From NCBI GenBank assembly GCA_008973525.1, contig WACJ01000001.1, positions 310,001 through 374,000 on the forward strand: a stretch of DNA of 64,000 bases, given 5' to 3'. The stretch's first letter is position 1; every line of letters begins with the position of its first letter. A program made the translations under genes and the position numbers. Below are positions 11,304 through 22,049 of this stretch, piece after piece. The notes below the pieces were generated by a model that did no database searches, was not told the DNA's origin, and saw only the letters and a list, made by a program, of their open reading frames with translations. The DNA is from Stenopsyche tienmushanensis (Eukaryota > Arthropoda > Insecta > Trichoptera > Stenopsychidae).

Positions 11304-11555
11304 TAGCTAAGGATGCAATTTCTTTACTTCATTTCCATCACTATTTTTGAAGAAATGATTCCATTTGCCCAAAATGTACACCAAACAGTATTTTTTATAT
11401 AGATATCTTTCCTGAAAAATATGAATATTTTCATCCCTCCATTGTGAAATGTGAAAGCCATCCATTGTGAAATGAGCTTCATCGCTAAAACAAAATTTTG
11501 CTTGAAAACAATGGATACCTCGTTTGTTGTTTAATAATAATGTATTACTGAACAT
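11304..11555 (-). pseudogene. Tc1/mariner-like transposase fragment (SDEAHF region)
   Basis: The 82-codon minus frame contains FSDEAHFTMDGF, then SQWRDENIHIFQERYLYKK. This matches the second catalytic-aspartate block of insect Tc1/mariner-type transposases (FSDEAHF...N.RYW..ENPH). It then degenerates. It may belong to the same family as the SPDLTPLDF pieces at 1.3-1.8 kb. Confidence 0.65.
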
Positions 11556-11559
11556 GGTT

Positions 11560-12515
11560 AAAATTGTACTACTTTATACTAAAACAAAATGGCTTGTATT
11601 ATTAAAAAAAAAACGTCATGTTTAAATATTATGTACTATTAATATTTAAGCGTTACATTTGGATGGTCCAATATTTAAAATATATCACCACAAATGTACA
11701 TTAAAATTCGATACAATGACAATGATATCCAAGTTTATGGCGATATTATTTAATAGGATAGATATCGTTCCGCCTAGGATTAATTTAATGAGAGTTCCTA
11801 ATTAGTTATATTTATTAAGGTCCAGGGTTCACATTTATGGCACACTCCAAGATCATCTTGAAACTATCGTTTTAGTGCTTTCTCCTGCAATTTTGCTCGA
11901 TTCCACGGTCTTTAGAGGACGATGATAAATACATAGTCGATCATAAAAAATAGCATTTTTTTCTTAGAATAATTTCTACGTTGGCCACACGTTACGTACC
12001 AAACAAGTCGATAAATCTTTTAATAGAACTCAACATTTTCGTCAGGCTCAAAAAGGAGGCTTTCTCAGAATTTGGTTTGAATGAAAAGTGTGGGCCTCGG
12101 AGTGGGGTCGTAAAAGGCAAGAAGATAGACTTGTTTTATGGGCGCTTTAAAAATATAAGATCGTCGGGTCTTGCCGGATCATAAGCTGATTAAATTTTAT
12201 TATGAGCACATCAAATTTTATCAAACAATAAAAAATCAATTTCGCGCCGGATTATATTTGTTCTGACCCCAAAAAGGCAACCTAATTAAGTGCGAACATC
12301 CCCTCGAGATTGCCAATATTGACGTTTTGCATCCAAGCCCAACCCTTTAATTTTAAACCTCTCTCGAAAACAAGGTAATAAAGCTTGAACACCATTAAGG
12401 GCACGGAATTGTATAATTTGTTCAAACTGATTAAAATTCGACATTATAAAAGCATTTTACAATGATTATGTATAATCCCCAAAGTCTTACATTATAAAGC
12501 TTAAAAATGTTATCT
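11560..12515. other. AT-rich DNA, no gene seen
   Basis: The 67-codon plus frame at 11981-12184 has no recognised domain. No repeats linked to other parts of the window were spotted. Confidence 0.45.
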
Positions 12516-12519
12516 GATG

Positions 12520-12930
12520 ATCGTCGATTGAAAATATGCGAACTAACAGACATGTTATATGACATAAATGATAGGCATTTTAAAATGTGCTCAAATCATT
12601 ACATATAGACTGAAAATTTGGCGCAAGATAGGCACCGCGTTTGCTCGAGGAATTAAGATTAAAATCTGTGTGTCCAATCGGTCCACCTTTCGGATCGCTG
12701 ATAGGACGAATGATCGCCTCACAATTGGACGCCATGCCCGATCATATCGAGATAATCTGTATCTATGAATCCTCACTTTAAATAAATTATCGAAGCTACC
12801 TTAACATCGCTGGAAAAAGTGTATCGATTTGAAAAGAGACTGTTGTGAAATAATAGCGACATTATTTTCCAAATGTTTTGTGTTGTTTTCTTTGTTACAT
12901 CGAATACTTCTGGGACTACCATCGTATATG
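12520..12930 (+). pseudogene. Mariner relic split by an R1-like fragment
   Basis: Order on the plus strand: LTDM...IGILKCAQI and RLKIWRKIGTAFA-type sequence (mariner N-terminal HTH, 12520-12650); a reversed R1-like C-terminal fragment (12660-12760, same TCCACCTTTCGGATCGCTGA block as other copies); then GKSVSI and a WEKC-like mariner C-terminus with TTCTGGGACTACCATCGTA at 12908-12926. The mosaic order copies that at 10.1-11.06 kb with a shorter LINE insert. Confidence 0.6.
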
Positions 12931-12934
12931 CTGT

Positions 12935-13500
12935 CTTTCAATACAGATCGCAATGATCAAAAGCTTAAGGCGTTATCCCTGAAAGGTTGATCGCTTGAAC
13001 AAAGAACTTTTGAACTGGCTTTTCTGGCTTGACAATAAAAATCGTGGATATTTTAAATGTGTTTTAAAGCCAAAAGACATTATGATATTTCAAGCATAAT
13101 AGTATTTTTTATCAAATATTTAATTTCGCATCAATAAAATCCCTTCTTTGTACATTTTTATTATCAGAATGAAGCATTTTATTTAAATTTTTATCAACCC
13201 TTAAAAGATTAGCGTGATCGTATGGTAATCCAAATTTCAGCTTGCATTGCTTAAGCCATTATTATATTTTTTTTAGGTTATATTATCCTATTTACATGAC
13301 ATGTACCCAGACTGGGACTCCCAAAATTCCAGCCAATAAGCGTCAAGTATATAAGTATATTTCATTACCTTTTACTATCATTATAACTATTATAACGAGT
13401 ATTCGACATGCATTGCAATACCACACAATGAAAGAAAATATTTGTGTTTTAATTCTTCTTTGCATTTTTTTATTCTTGAATCCGCACCAACTGTCCGAAT
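12935..13500. other. AT-rich DNA, no gene seen
   Basis: Overlapping frames on both strands at 13242-13616 (up to 124 codons) are low in structure and run into the MITE at 13509. I do not consider them genes. Confidence 0.5.
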
Positions 13501-13508
13501 ATATAAAC

Positions 13509-13720
13509 CAGGGGTGGCCAACCCAAATGATCTTGCGGGTCACTTTGGAAATGCATCAGCTCCGCGGGCCGCATATAAAATTATATATCCCCATTTTAGA
13601 TTTAGATACACTATAGATATTTTTTTGAAGTGAAAAAAATTATTTTGTAAAAGTGTAATAAATCTTGCGGGCTGGAAAAATATTCAAGGCGGCCCGCGGG
13701 CCGCGGGTTGGCCACCCCTG
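13509..13720 (+). mobile_element. hAT MITE, copy 1
   Basis: Terminal inverted repeats CAGGGGTGGCCAACC (left) and GGTTGGCCACCCCTG (right) are followed inward by GC-rich GCGGCCCGC-type sequence. The flanking 8-bp duplication is ATATAAAC / CTATAAAC (one mismatch), the hAT length. It is 212 bp with no coding capacity. The internal sequence matches copies at 24939 and 30589. Confidence 0.92.
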
Positions 13721-13739
13721 CTATAAACGAACCGGTTTC

Positions 13740-14036
13740 AATATCGCCTCCCGGTATAGTCTACCAAAGACCGAACGCTTGGTAAGTACATAACATATCA
13801 ATGGTTGCTATGCTTTGTTTATCTTACCAATATGCGCCAAGATGGTGCATCCGCTAAACGTATCGCAAAACCAATTTCACGCATACACAATGCTTATACT
13901 AATTTAAAAACCTTCTTGAACATTCGTGCAATAACTCATCAAAGTTTCATCGCAATCGGGTGAATGATATAGAGATGTATACTCCACAAACAAACAAACT
14001 TATAAGCAGAAATTCATTTTTATATATATAAATTTG
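13740..14036 (-). mobile_element. Helitron-like 5' end fragment
   Basis: On the minus strand it begins with TATATATATAAAAATGAATT, then a TTTGTTTGTTTG stretch, ATTCACCCGATTGCGATGAA and a short unique run. This order (TATATA, AAAATGAAT, GTTTG-rich, ATCCGATTGCAATAAAACTT) is the usual beginning of many insect Helitrons. No Rep or helicase coding is present and no CTRR-ended 3' hairpin was found. Confidence 0.55.
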
Positions 14037-14134
14037 TCGTCTACATGATATTTTTAAGATAATATTAAGATTAATAGATATGCACGTATTACATAATCAA
14101 ATATTTTATAATAAAAAAAAGAATAATTCGATAT

Positions 14135-14214
14135 AAAAGGAACCACTATACGAAGTGACTGCTATAAAACCTATAGAAAAAACTCTATAGAAGTGGACGC
14201 TATAGAAGGGTTGA
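14135..14214 (-). mobile_element. pogo/Tigger-like terminal repeat fragment
   Basis: On the minus strand, TA is followed by CAGTCAACCCTTCTATAGCG and then further CTATAG-containing imperfect repeats. CAGTYRACCC is the end of pogo-type elements, which target TA. The opposite end was not found, so this is a fragment. Confidence 0.4.
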
Positions 14215-14504
14215 CTGTAATTATTGACTACACGGTAACTCCAAAATTCTAGATATTTTGGGAAAGAAATTTAATTGAATTGTAAATTTATAAAATATTA
14301 TAAAATTTTACAAAAAATCATTTAAATGCGTATTTTAAAAGAAAGATTAAAATATTCTAAATTATTCTAAAAAATCATTTAAAAAATTAATCACCCGGAA
14401 TTCCTGTTATTTTTGTTTTGATATTATGTTTATAGAAATCCAATGGTGAGACCTTATGGTCGAGCATAACCTTATGGTCACATTTTAACTCGTCTGTCTG
14501 TAAG

Positions 14505-14522
14505 AAGGTCTGGCCAGACCTT
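14505..14522. repeat. 18-bp perfect palindrome
   Basis: AAGGTCTGGCCAGACCTT reads the same on both strands. A direct repeat of CCTTATGGTC lies 25-60 bases to its left. No element was recognised around it. Confidence 0.8.
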
Positions 14523-14765
14523 TTTGCTTTTATGATAAGTTTTTTTAATAGTAGCTATGTATAAATCTTACCAAAGCTCCCTGATTTTACCCATTGAAGG
14601 GTTTTACGGAATTTAGAATTAAAAAAAGATCGGAATCTTTGTATTTCGAGAAAGAGATGATCAGACCCAAATTTTTTTTCATAGAATTTATATGAAAAAT
14701 CACGTTTTTTTTCAAATTCCGTAAGGGAATTTTAATCCTTTTGCTCCATAAAATAATTTATCATA

Positions 14766-15086
14766 TTCGGGCCGTGATGTTGCTGGACGAATGGATGGGA
14801 GTAAACGGGCGTCGAATAGAAAGAATCTCTTCTCTAAATAATTATTTATTCCACACGAGAGAGAGATCTGGCTGCAGGAAGGACGACCTCCCGCAGTCAA
14901 GGCTAACCGACGACTCTCCCGACTCCCGCCTCTTGGGTGTCACTACTCAACCAGCAACGGTGCATGCGCAAGAATTGATCAGTTGGTATGCAGGTGCAAT
15001 GTCTCCACAGGGCCACAAGAGATGGCGCTATTAAAATAACACATTGCACCTAAAGAGATACTTAAGATGTCACTGCCCACGCTACA
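14766..15086 (-). mobile_element. LTR fragment (tRNA-Leu-primed family)
   Basis: The minus strand starts TGTAGCGTGGGCAGTGACAT, the 5' end of the family. It passes through GGTGCAATGTG...AGCGCCATCTC, the GCGGGAGTCGGG block, the TGCAGCCAGATCTCTCTCG block and AGACTCTCTTCTC, and stops short of the LTR 3' end at about 14.77 kb. The short open frames in it are incidental. Confidence 0.7.
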
Positions 15087-15089
15087 ATC

Positions 15090-16640
15090 ACATTGTCAAC
15101 TCTATCAATTATGGTACAGAAGTTGTTAGAGAAGCCTAAAAGCTACAGGTAATATTATTTTACAACAAGCATAAGGAAGTATCTATGTTATGGAGCCGAT
15201 GCTTGGGGAGTATATATGCAAACGACAGATTAATGCCCGGTACACACGAGGCTGATTCTTAAGCTAGTAGAGCAAGCAAGTCCCGGTAAGCTGGAAGGGT
15301 TGTAGCTCTATTTATTAAAAGCTAGGTTTATTGGGCGGTAATATAAACATATTTCGAAACGCAGCTTTTAATATTAGAAAATCTTCCAAACAAACACGAT
15401 GTTATAATCTTGGAATTATACATGTATAATTTCTCCCCGAAGCTGAAAACGTTGTCGGTTTCCACGTATACGATTTTGTGAACCCTTCGGGTAAGCGATG
15501 GAATGCAAAGATAAGTCGGCGGCAATCTTCGTCAGATTAAACCTTAAATTATGATCCTTTTCGGATCGTCCCACACAATACCCTTTTATCTGATCGACTC
15601 TAAAACATGGCAGATAATCCAAAACGCTTCAGAGTATTCATCGCACGCCCGGAAAAACTCCCGCGGAAAACTCTCCCCGGGGACGCGGCGGGCCTTTTGC
15701 GGGGAACGCTGTTTACCTCCGACGAACTTCAAACAAATTATGGCGGACGTGTTTTGTATCAGAGCCGGCCACGTTTCATATCGTCGACGTTATGAGCCAT
15801 AAAACAAAGTGACCGCCGCTTAATGTAATCAACCCCCCCTGGCCGGCCTGCTGAATAATGCATGCGCCACCCCGCAACGCAAATTTCAATCCTTCGACAT
15901 GTTTCGTATCGCCGATTCTAATCCTGACATCGTAAAGCGATCGCGAGCATGATGATAAAAATGCTAAATGGTCGTATTTATATGCAGCCGTTCATTCAAA
16001 TTTTATGTATATATTCCACTCATGGTGTTATTTCTCGTCCCATAGAATCATATAATTCCGTCCAAGGGTGTATAAATTCGTTTCGAATACATAGAACCAT
16101 TTGATCAATAGTATCGCCGATAAATGGCGACGGGGTTATTTATTAGAATTTTCGCCAAAACAAATCCGATAAAGCGTTTTTAAGTACAATCCCATGAAAC
16201 AACACGAACATGCTGGAGCAAAATTTAAATTTAATGGCATTCAATGAAACGCACCATCACGATGTTTGATAAATTTGCAAATCATGAAAAATAAATAAGT
16301 ATTTAAGATCATTTATACGGACAAACAGATCAATACATCAACCAAAAGTCAAGATATAAGTTATATGGAGTATTTCAATATAGACGCTCTAAATTTGTTA
16401 GGATATAGCAGCAATATTTTAAAATAAATATTTATCAAATGTATTGCAAATTATTTAATAGTATATGGCAAATTATTATTGTCTATTAATTTTCAAATTT
16501 TATTGTTCTATTCGAAAAATGTTCCGCGCATTGTGTAATTTTTATCCTCGCCACAAACGTCCTGCCGCGTCGACAATTCGACATTTGATAATAATGGGTA
16601 ATAGGTAATAATAAGTACCATAATGGATAGTTGACAATGG
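15090..16640. other. Unique DNA with a GC-rich patch, no gene seen
   Basis: The stretch 15.63-15.76 kb is unusually GC-rich, with CCCGCGG and CCCCGGGG runs. Overlapping frames of at most 83 codons on both strands show no recognised domain. Conserved non-coding or regulatory sequence is possible but nothing in the sequence proves it. Confidence 0.4.
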
Positions 16641-16643
16641 GAT

Positions 16644-16880
16644 TGTAGTGTGGGTAGCGACATCTTACATCTCTCTTCAGGTGCAATGTGTTATTTTAAC
16701 AGCGCCATCTCTTGTGGCCCTGCGAAGACATTGCACTTGCATACCGACCGATCGCTTCTTGCGCGTGCATCGTTGCCGGTTGGGTAGTGACGCGCAGGAG
16801 GCGGGAACCGGGAGAGTCGGCGTTTAGCCTTGACTACGGAAGGTCGTCCCTCCTGCAGCCAGATCTCTCTTTGTCTACAA
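16644..16880 (+). mobile_element. LTR fragment (tRNA-Leu-primed family)
   Basis: Starts TGTAGTGTGGGTAGCGACAT and continues with GGTGCAATGTGTTATTTTAA, the GCCATCTCTTGTGGCCCTGC block and the CCTGCAGCCAGATCTCTC block. It is truncated after about 236 bp, roughly half of the copy at 27.09 kb. Confidence 0.75.
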
Positions 16881-16884
16881 TGTT

Positions 16885-17305
16885 ACACTTTCAAATAATA
16901 TAGCCAGATTTATGCAAGAAAGAAAGGTCGCCTCTTTGGCGGCTTTTGATATAGAAGATCGGTTGAAAATGTCGGAAAAACGCGGGAAAAGGCTTCATTT
17001 CCTGAAAGCCATTTTCATGTTAGTGTAAATACATATTATTTGTTATTTCCCATTAGAGTACATGCGAATTAGCTACGCGGTCGACCAGTCTACTGCGGTC
17101 GACGCTTTAGCCACTCTAGTTTTACAGTATCAAGCCCTATCTAACTTACTACATTAAATCGGATATTTATTGGATCATATTTTGTTGATAAAGGCTTGAA
17201 TTGTAGAAAATTCATAGAAAGAAAGAAATATAGAATTTTTTCCCTTTAAAAAATATGTAAATAGATATATTAAACTAATGGAGATATTGTTTTGATTAGA
17301 TTTGA
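16885..17305. other. No gene seen
   Basis: A short duplicated GGTCGAC pair occurs near 17,080-17,100; nothing else was recognised. The 141-codon minus frame at 17175-17600 overlaps the R1 relic on the opposite strand and is a shadow. Confidence 0.45.
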
Positions 17306-17309
17306 ATTG

Positions 17310-18130
17310 ATTGATGGATCTTAACCCATTGCTTCTGAGATACCTCGAGATCCTCATGGATAACAAGCTGACCTTTAGCAAACACATAGAAGAAGCTGCA
17401 CAGAAGGTGCAGAAGGTGCACAGAAGGTGCGTTCCAAAGTTGGATCTTCGTTCCAACATTGGAACGAAGATCCTAAAAATCACAAAGAACATGACCAGAA
17501 ACTGAGGGAAGTTTGGCAACGGAGATGGAATCAATCCAACAGGGGAAGATGGACCCACCGACTTATCCCGGTCATAAGTCGGTGAAGGGCCCGGGAACAC
17601 GGTGAAACGACCTACTACTTGACTCAGGTGCTCACTGGGATGATTTGGTGAGTACCCGAAGCAGATTGGGAAAGAACCATCCGCAACACTGCCAAGCGGA
17701 GGTTGACGACGCAGAACACACCATCATCGGCTGTGAGGCTTGGGCACCCCAGAGAAAACTGCTGAAACAAGAACTCGGGGTAGCCGAGTTCAACGTCAAC
17801 AACATGGTCCACAGCATTATGGAAAGCAAGAAGAACTTGGACATTTGGCGCGACTGCATAGTAAAGATTCTGAGTGCCAAATGAGGCAGTGAAAGAGAGA
17901 GACGCAGAGCCTCTCCAACACTAAAATAGGGCCAACTAAAAGACCAGACTACCTGTCCTCCTTAAGCAATGTGGAAAACAATACCAAGGAGCCAAAGAAA
18001 TACAAGGGAGGTGGTTTAATGGGTACAATCCCACACTCCCCGTGAAGGGTGTCTTGGCTTGTAAGAGCCCATCCGTGGAATACCGTGGGTGCGAAGATCC
18101 CACAGGAAACAAAACCGTTGCATATTGAAA
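17310..18130 (+). pseudogene. R1-like LINE ORF2 C-terminal relic with 3' UTR
   Basis: Plus strand: YLEILMDNKLTFSKHIEEAA (thumb region, YLGxxxDxxLxFxxH) at 17.34-17.40 kb. Then LREVWQRRWNQSNRGRWTHR and LIP (typical WxxxxxGRWTxxLIP) at about 17.50 kb. Then a zinc-knuckle remnant, DDAEHTIIGCEAW, in the frame at 17645-17884. The C-terminal part resembles NNMVHSIMESKKNLD, also seen in the 5-kb copy (SPNNMIPPML). The 3' region includes GGTGGTTTAATGGGTAC. Frameshifts and a large internal deletion are present. Confidence 0.8.
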
Positions 18131-18244
18131 ACATCTGCCGAAATTTTGTGGTGTGAAAACAGGAACAATCAGACGAAAAAACGTAAATATAAGCAATGCT
18201 GGGATACAACAAGAAAATAATTTTCATTAGGTGTATTAGTATAT

Positions 18245-18490
18245 TAAAGTCCCGGGGCGGTTTCCCGCTCCCACCTGCTCGTTGGGATAGCCGCGCTAGC
18301 GTGCGAGTTCGAACTTCTTTCGAGCCATGATGCAGCCGGACGGATTGATGGGAGTGGATTAGCATCAGAAAGAAAGATTTTTTCAACACGAGAGAAAGAG
18401 AGCGATCTGGCTGCGGGAAGGACGTCCTCTCGCAGTCAAAGCTAACCGACGACTCTCGTCACCACCCAACCGGTAACGGTGCACGCTACA
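18245..18490 (-). mobile_element. LTR fragment (tRNA-Leu-primed family)
   Basis: The minus strand begins TGTAGCGTGC and then jumps by deletion to the TTACCGGTTGGGTGG block and the GCGAGAGGACGTCC and CGCAGCCAGATCGC blocks. It ends near GGAAACCGCCCCGGGAC. Flanks carry no primer-binding site. Confidence 0.65.
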
Positions 18491-18494
18491 GTAT

Positions 18495-19185
18495 AAATCT
18501 AATTGAACTGTATATTTTTACGTTTATTTTATGTGTTTGAAAAATCACGCACAAAGTAAAAATTACGAATGTTTTTTATAGAAATCCATTTTTTAAAATG
18601 CTGCACTGCATATGAATGTTTTATTAGGGCTTTAAATATAACAAACAAAGGTTATTTATCTCTTATTTCGTCTTAACACTCTATAGATGACAAAACAACA
18701 AAACGTTTTTTGAGAAATTCGCACTTTTTTTACATACTTTAGTTAAATTATCGTATCTTTTTTCATTAACAGTTGGATTAATATATAACTTATGGCGAAT
18801 CTTCTCCATAGTTTTTTCTACCATTATTTAATGACTTTGTATCTGTGAATTACAGGCCAATGGAGTAAAACAGTATTTTTTAAATATATTGTGATGATAG
18901 TTTAAAAAAAATTCTCACAAATTAGTTCCATAAACCATAATTACGAAAATAGCCTTGGTATTACAGCAAGCACAGCGAAAAACCCAAACGTATCGAACAA
19001 AGGATCGCCAGGAACCGAGATCAATGTTTTGACGAAAAATTTTATTTGCCATAAAGAAAGTCATAAACCTGTTAAAATGTAATCCAAATGTGTCCGTTAT
19101 CGACATATATATGTTTTGAATTTCCAACGAGCAAAAAAAGCTAAGAAATAAACAAATTTGAAAAAGGTAAAAAAGCTGCTTGCCA
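18495..19185. other. AT-rich DNA, no gene seen
   Basis: The minus frame at 18915-19127 (70 codons) contains DLGSWRSFVRYVWVFRCACC, which I do not recognise. No similarity to other parts of the window was noticed. Confidence 0.4.
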
Positions 19186-19189
19186 AAAT

Positions 19190-19310
19190 AAATATATATT
19201 TGAGAATGTTTAGACGTGTAGGGGTACCTTTACAGCACGACTTTGCCATTGATGTACGAGTGTATGATGAGACGCAAGACATTATCTCCATCTCTGTTAC
19301 CGATGCACTA
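19190..19310 (+). repeat. Dispersed repeat F, copy 2
   Basis: Inverted relative to copy 1 at 4600-4770. Near-identical over about 100 bases from ATATTTGAGAATGTTTAGAC to ACATTATCTCCATCTCTGT. Confidence 0.65.
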
Positions 19311-19369
19311 TTTTTTAATCTATTTTATCAAACAAAATTTAGTTGCAAGTTTGATGAAATATAAAAATA

Positions 19370-20540
19370 TGAGGAGATAAATTCGCCAGAAGTTTCCATG
19401 CACATCCAGTGCATAATATCTCATCCGTGCACTTTACCACAGACGATGGCCTTTCAATTTGAAACATAAATCTGAAGATCTCCAAACAGGAAAAGCACTT
19501 CCCTGCGGGAAAAGTAGGATAATACCCGCCAGACTAAAATGAAAAGTTGAAATGGTATGCACGTGATTGTTCCACTTTGGACGTACAGGAACGATAGGGA
19601 CGTGAGTGCTTCGTCATTGTCTAAGATCAAATAGCACGTGCTCTATGCATTATAAAAATGTTCCCTTTTATCCCCAGAGTCCTACGACGTTACAAGCGGA
19701 AGAACCAAAACCTGTTTAAAATAACATTTAAAATTCAATTAAAATTAAGAACGAGATCATAAACCATTAGGCCATTTGTGGAGTGGATCAAACTCCTGTA
19801 TTATTGCTGATCGACTCTATGAAAATGCTATAAAATTTAATGCGAAGGGTACCATATGGGTACCATGTTCCACTCTTCACGTCATCTTTATAAATCAATA
19901 AGGTCGAACATTCCGTCTTGAATTTATATCAGCCATTATGTTCGCGCTCATATTTAGGACATTTCAACATCAAGTCATGGAGCCAAGTAAAATATACCGT
20001 GGGAATACTTAGCAATTTAATATTTTATTCGAAATGGTCCTATTCCACGTCTTCTTTTAAAAGAATTCACGTACTCGAAGTCACAGAGTGTTCCCAACAC
20101 CGCTCAAAGGCATTAGCCAAGTTTTGATTTGCATTTTTGCTAAAAACGCCGCGTTTTATTTAAGGTTGAGAGGTTTTTTATGTTGTAAAATATTAAAACT
20201 ATAATATTCGCAGGCAGAAATGACGCGCAAAAAGGGTCTTTTCGTGATGTTATTAGTTTTTTGTAGGCAACTTCTTCGGGGGTAGATAAAAGTTTTTTTT
20301 ATACAACCTTCGCCCTTTTCTGAGAGATGTCCCTGGCAATTCTGCAACATGTAGAACAATGAGTTTCGAGATAGCCTTATCGCTTTTGGAACAATCGCTT
20401 GTAACGAGCTAATCCGCATTTTTGTCTTATCCTCTAATCGCTTAATGCTGCCTTATCGCCTTAATGCCGAGCCTAAAGAAAAGTACTTAAGGCTCATTGA
20501 AAAAACTACCTCCACTATAAAAACCCTTATTTAGAAAATT
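19370..20540. other. Unique DNA, no gene seen
   Basis: A short direct repeat GGGTACCATNTGGTACCATG-like motif lies near 19,848-19,870. Frames are short and unrecognised (at most 87 codons). Confidence 0.45.
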
Positions 20541-20544
20541 CATC

Positions 20545-21100
20545 CCAGATTCTACATTGAACTACGACGGTAGTCCCAGAAGTACCCGACCTGACTTATG
20601 AATACTTTTATTTAAATCAAATTTCAAAAAATGCTGTATATCGCATATTTACCGAAAATTTAGACATGAGAAAGCTATGCGCAAGATGAATGCCGCGTTT
20701 GCTCACAATGGAATAAAACAGCATAGTTTCAATCGAGTGTTGATATCCGAGACAAAGGAACATAGGTATCTTCCTTTAACCAAAGCTGTTTACAAGGTGC
20801 AAAACCGAATTTAAATATCCATGTCCGCGAAAAAACGCTCATTCTCAACTTTGAATGGCCACTTGCGCTCTGAGCGCAGGGTGAAAACTAGCTAGGTTAT
20901 CTAAATTATTGAAATCTAAAACCAATTAACAAGCTAAGATATATAGAGAGTACACATTTATCGCCGAAAAGAGCAATTTGTGGCCACAATGTCTTTGTGC
21001 ACAAATGGTCCGCCTTTCGAACCGCTGATACGACGAATGAGCATCTCGCATTTAGACGCTATGCTTGAACATATCCACAGAACATAGTCTGCGTCCATGC
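20545..21100 (+). pseudogene. Mariner N-terminal relic joined to a reversed R1-like fragment
   Basis: 20620-20745 translates in shifting frames as a mariner linker. At the nucleotide level, CGAAAATTTAGACATGAGAAAGC and TGCCGCGTTTGCTCACAATGG-type blocks match 10.29-10.38 kb. An R1-like 3' fragment on the minus strand (20.81-21.10 kb, CACTTGCGCTCTGAGCGC then the GTCCGCCTTTCGAACCGCTG block) follows. The junction after the LINE piece, CAAAATAAATGAGTTAAA, parallels CAAAATCAATGAGTTAAA at 10.81 kb. Confidence 0.65.
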
Positions 21101-21134
21101 TGTGCAACCGCAAAATAAATGAGTTAAAGCTGTT

Positions 21135-21290
21135 TAGTAGCCATCAATATTGAGTGTTCACAGTGAATTTAAAAACATAGAAACAATGTGGTCGTCGTTA
21201 TGTGACAAAATACTTTTATTTGAAAGGCCTCACTCCAACCAATATCAAAGTCGTGCTAAATTCTACTCTCGGAGACTCCTTCGTTTATAA
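21135..21290 (+). repeat. Dispersed repeat C, copy 2
   Basis: Matches 9035-9165 (TAGCCATCAATANTGA, TCACAGTGAATTT, AAATTCTACTCTC). It sits between the mariner/R1 mosaic and the RTE tail. Confidence 0.6.
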
Positions 21291-21306
21291 CAGTAAGGTA
21301 TTGGGT

Positions 21307-21660
21307 GGCAGAGAGATTTGAAAGAAAAGTATTAAGAAAAGTCTTCGAACTCCTTCAGGACGAGACCTAAGACTCTAAAGTCATGAGATCAAATGGTGAG
21401 GTCATGGACATGTACGGCGAAGCGTCGATAACAAGCTTCGTCCTTCGCCGCCATCTCCAATGGGCAGACCACGTAGCACGGATGTAGGCTAATAGAGTCC
21501 CTTGAACCATTTTGGACTTGTGGCCGAATAGCAGTAGTCCCATCGAAAGTCCCCGGCTACGTTGGGTTGATCGAGTTAAAAAACATGCCACATATCTAGG
21601 TCTGTGCAATTGGAGAGAGGAGGCTCAGGCCGGGGCTTCTTTATAGGGCTATAGGAGCCA
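21307..21660 (+). pseudogene. RTE-type LINE C-terminal tail
   Basis: Plus-strand translation: ERFERKVLRKVFELL, EVMDMYGEASITSFVLRRHL, QWADHVARM, SPRLRWVDRVKKHATYLGL, CNWREEAQ. This is the ...FERKILRKIF...ELM..Y.....LRWAGHVxRM...GRPRLRWxDxVxxD...LG...WxxxAxDR... pattern at the C-terminus of RTE-like endonuclease-reverse transcriptases. Stops interrupt it. Related tails lie at 43857 and 55026. Confidence 0.75.
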
Positions 21661-21693
21661 CCTTAAGTACAAGTAATTAACAGACATGATTGG

Positions 21694-22045
21694 TGTAGCG
21701 TAGGAGTGGGGGCGCTTTCGAGGCAGAGCTCCCGGGTGGCGCCCCACTTCCACGTATTTGTCGAAGCGGCCGCGCTCGCGCGTGGATCGAATGGGGTGAG
21801 ACGGACGGGCGTCGAACATAAAGACTATTTTCTTTAAACAACATCTATATTAGCCACAAGAGAGAGATCTGGCTGCGGGAAGGACGTCTTCCCGCAACCA
21901 AGGCTAACCGAGGACTTCTCCCGATTTCTGCCTCCTGCGCGTCACCAATCAACCGGCAACGGTGCATGAGCCAAAAGCGATCGGTAAAATCTATTGTTAA
22001 TGGCAGCGCCGCCTTGCGGACGCGTCGGAGAAATATAACTTCTTC
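21694..22045 (-). mobile_element. LTR fragment with intact 3' end
   Basis: On the minus strand the 3' end reads CCCCCACTCCTACGCTACA. It mirrors the family 5' end TGTAGCGTGG, so the LTR has short inverted ends. Internal blocks CTGCGGGAAGGACGTC (plus strand), CGCGCGTGGATCG and GTGCATGAGCC are shared. The 5' part is diverged beyond about 22.0 kb. No PBS follows, so it is a solo or 3' LTR. Confidence 0.7.
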
Positions 22046-22049
22046 TGAT

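Noticed and set aside
17175..17600. 141-codon minus-strand frame
   Set aside because: It lies opposite the R1-like relic whose plus-strand translation matches reverse transcriptase C-terminal motifs; composition is that of a shadow frame.
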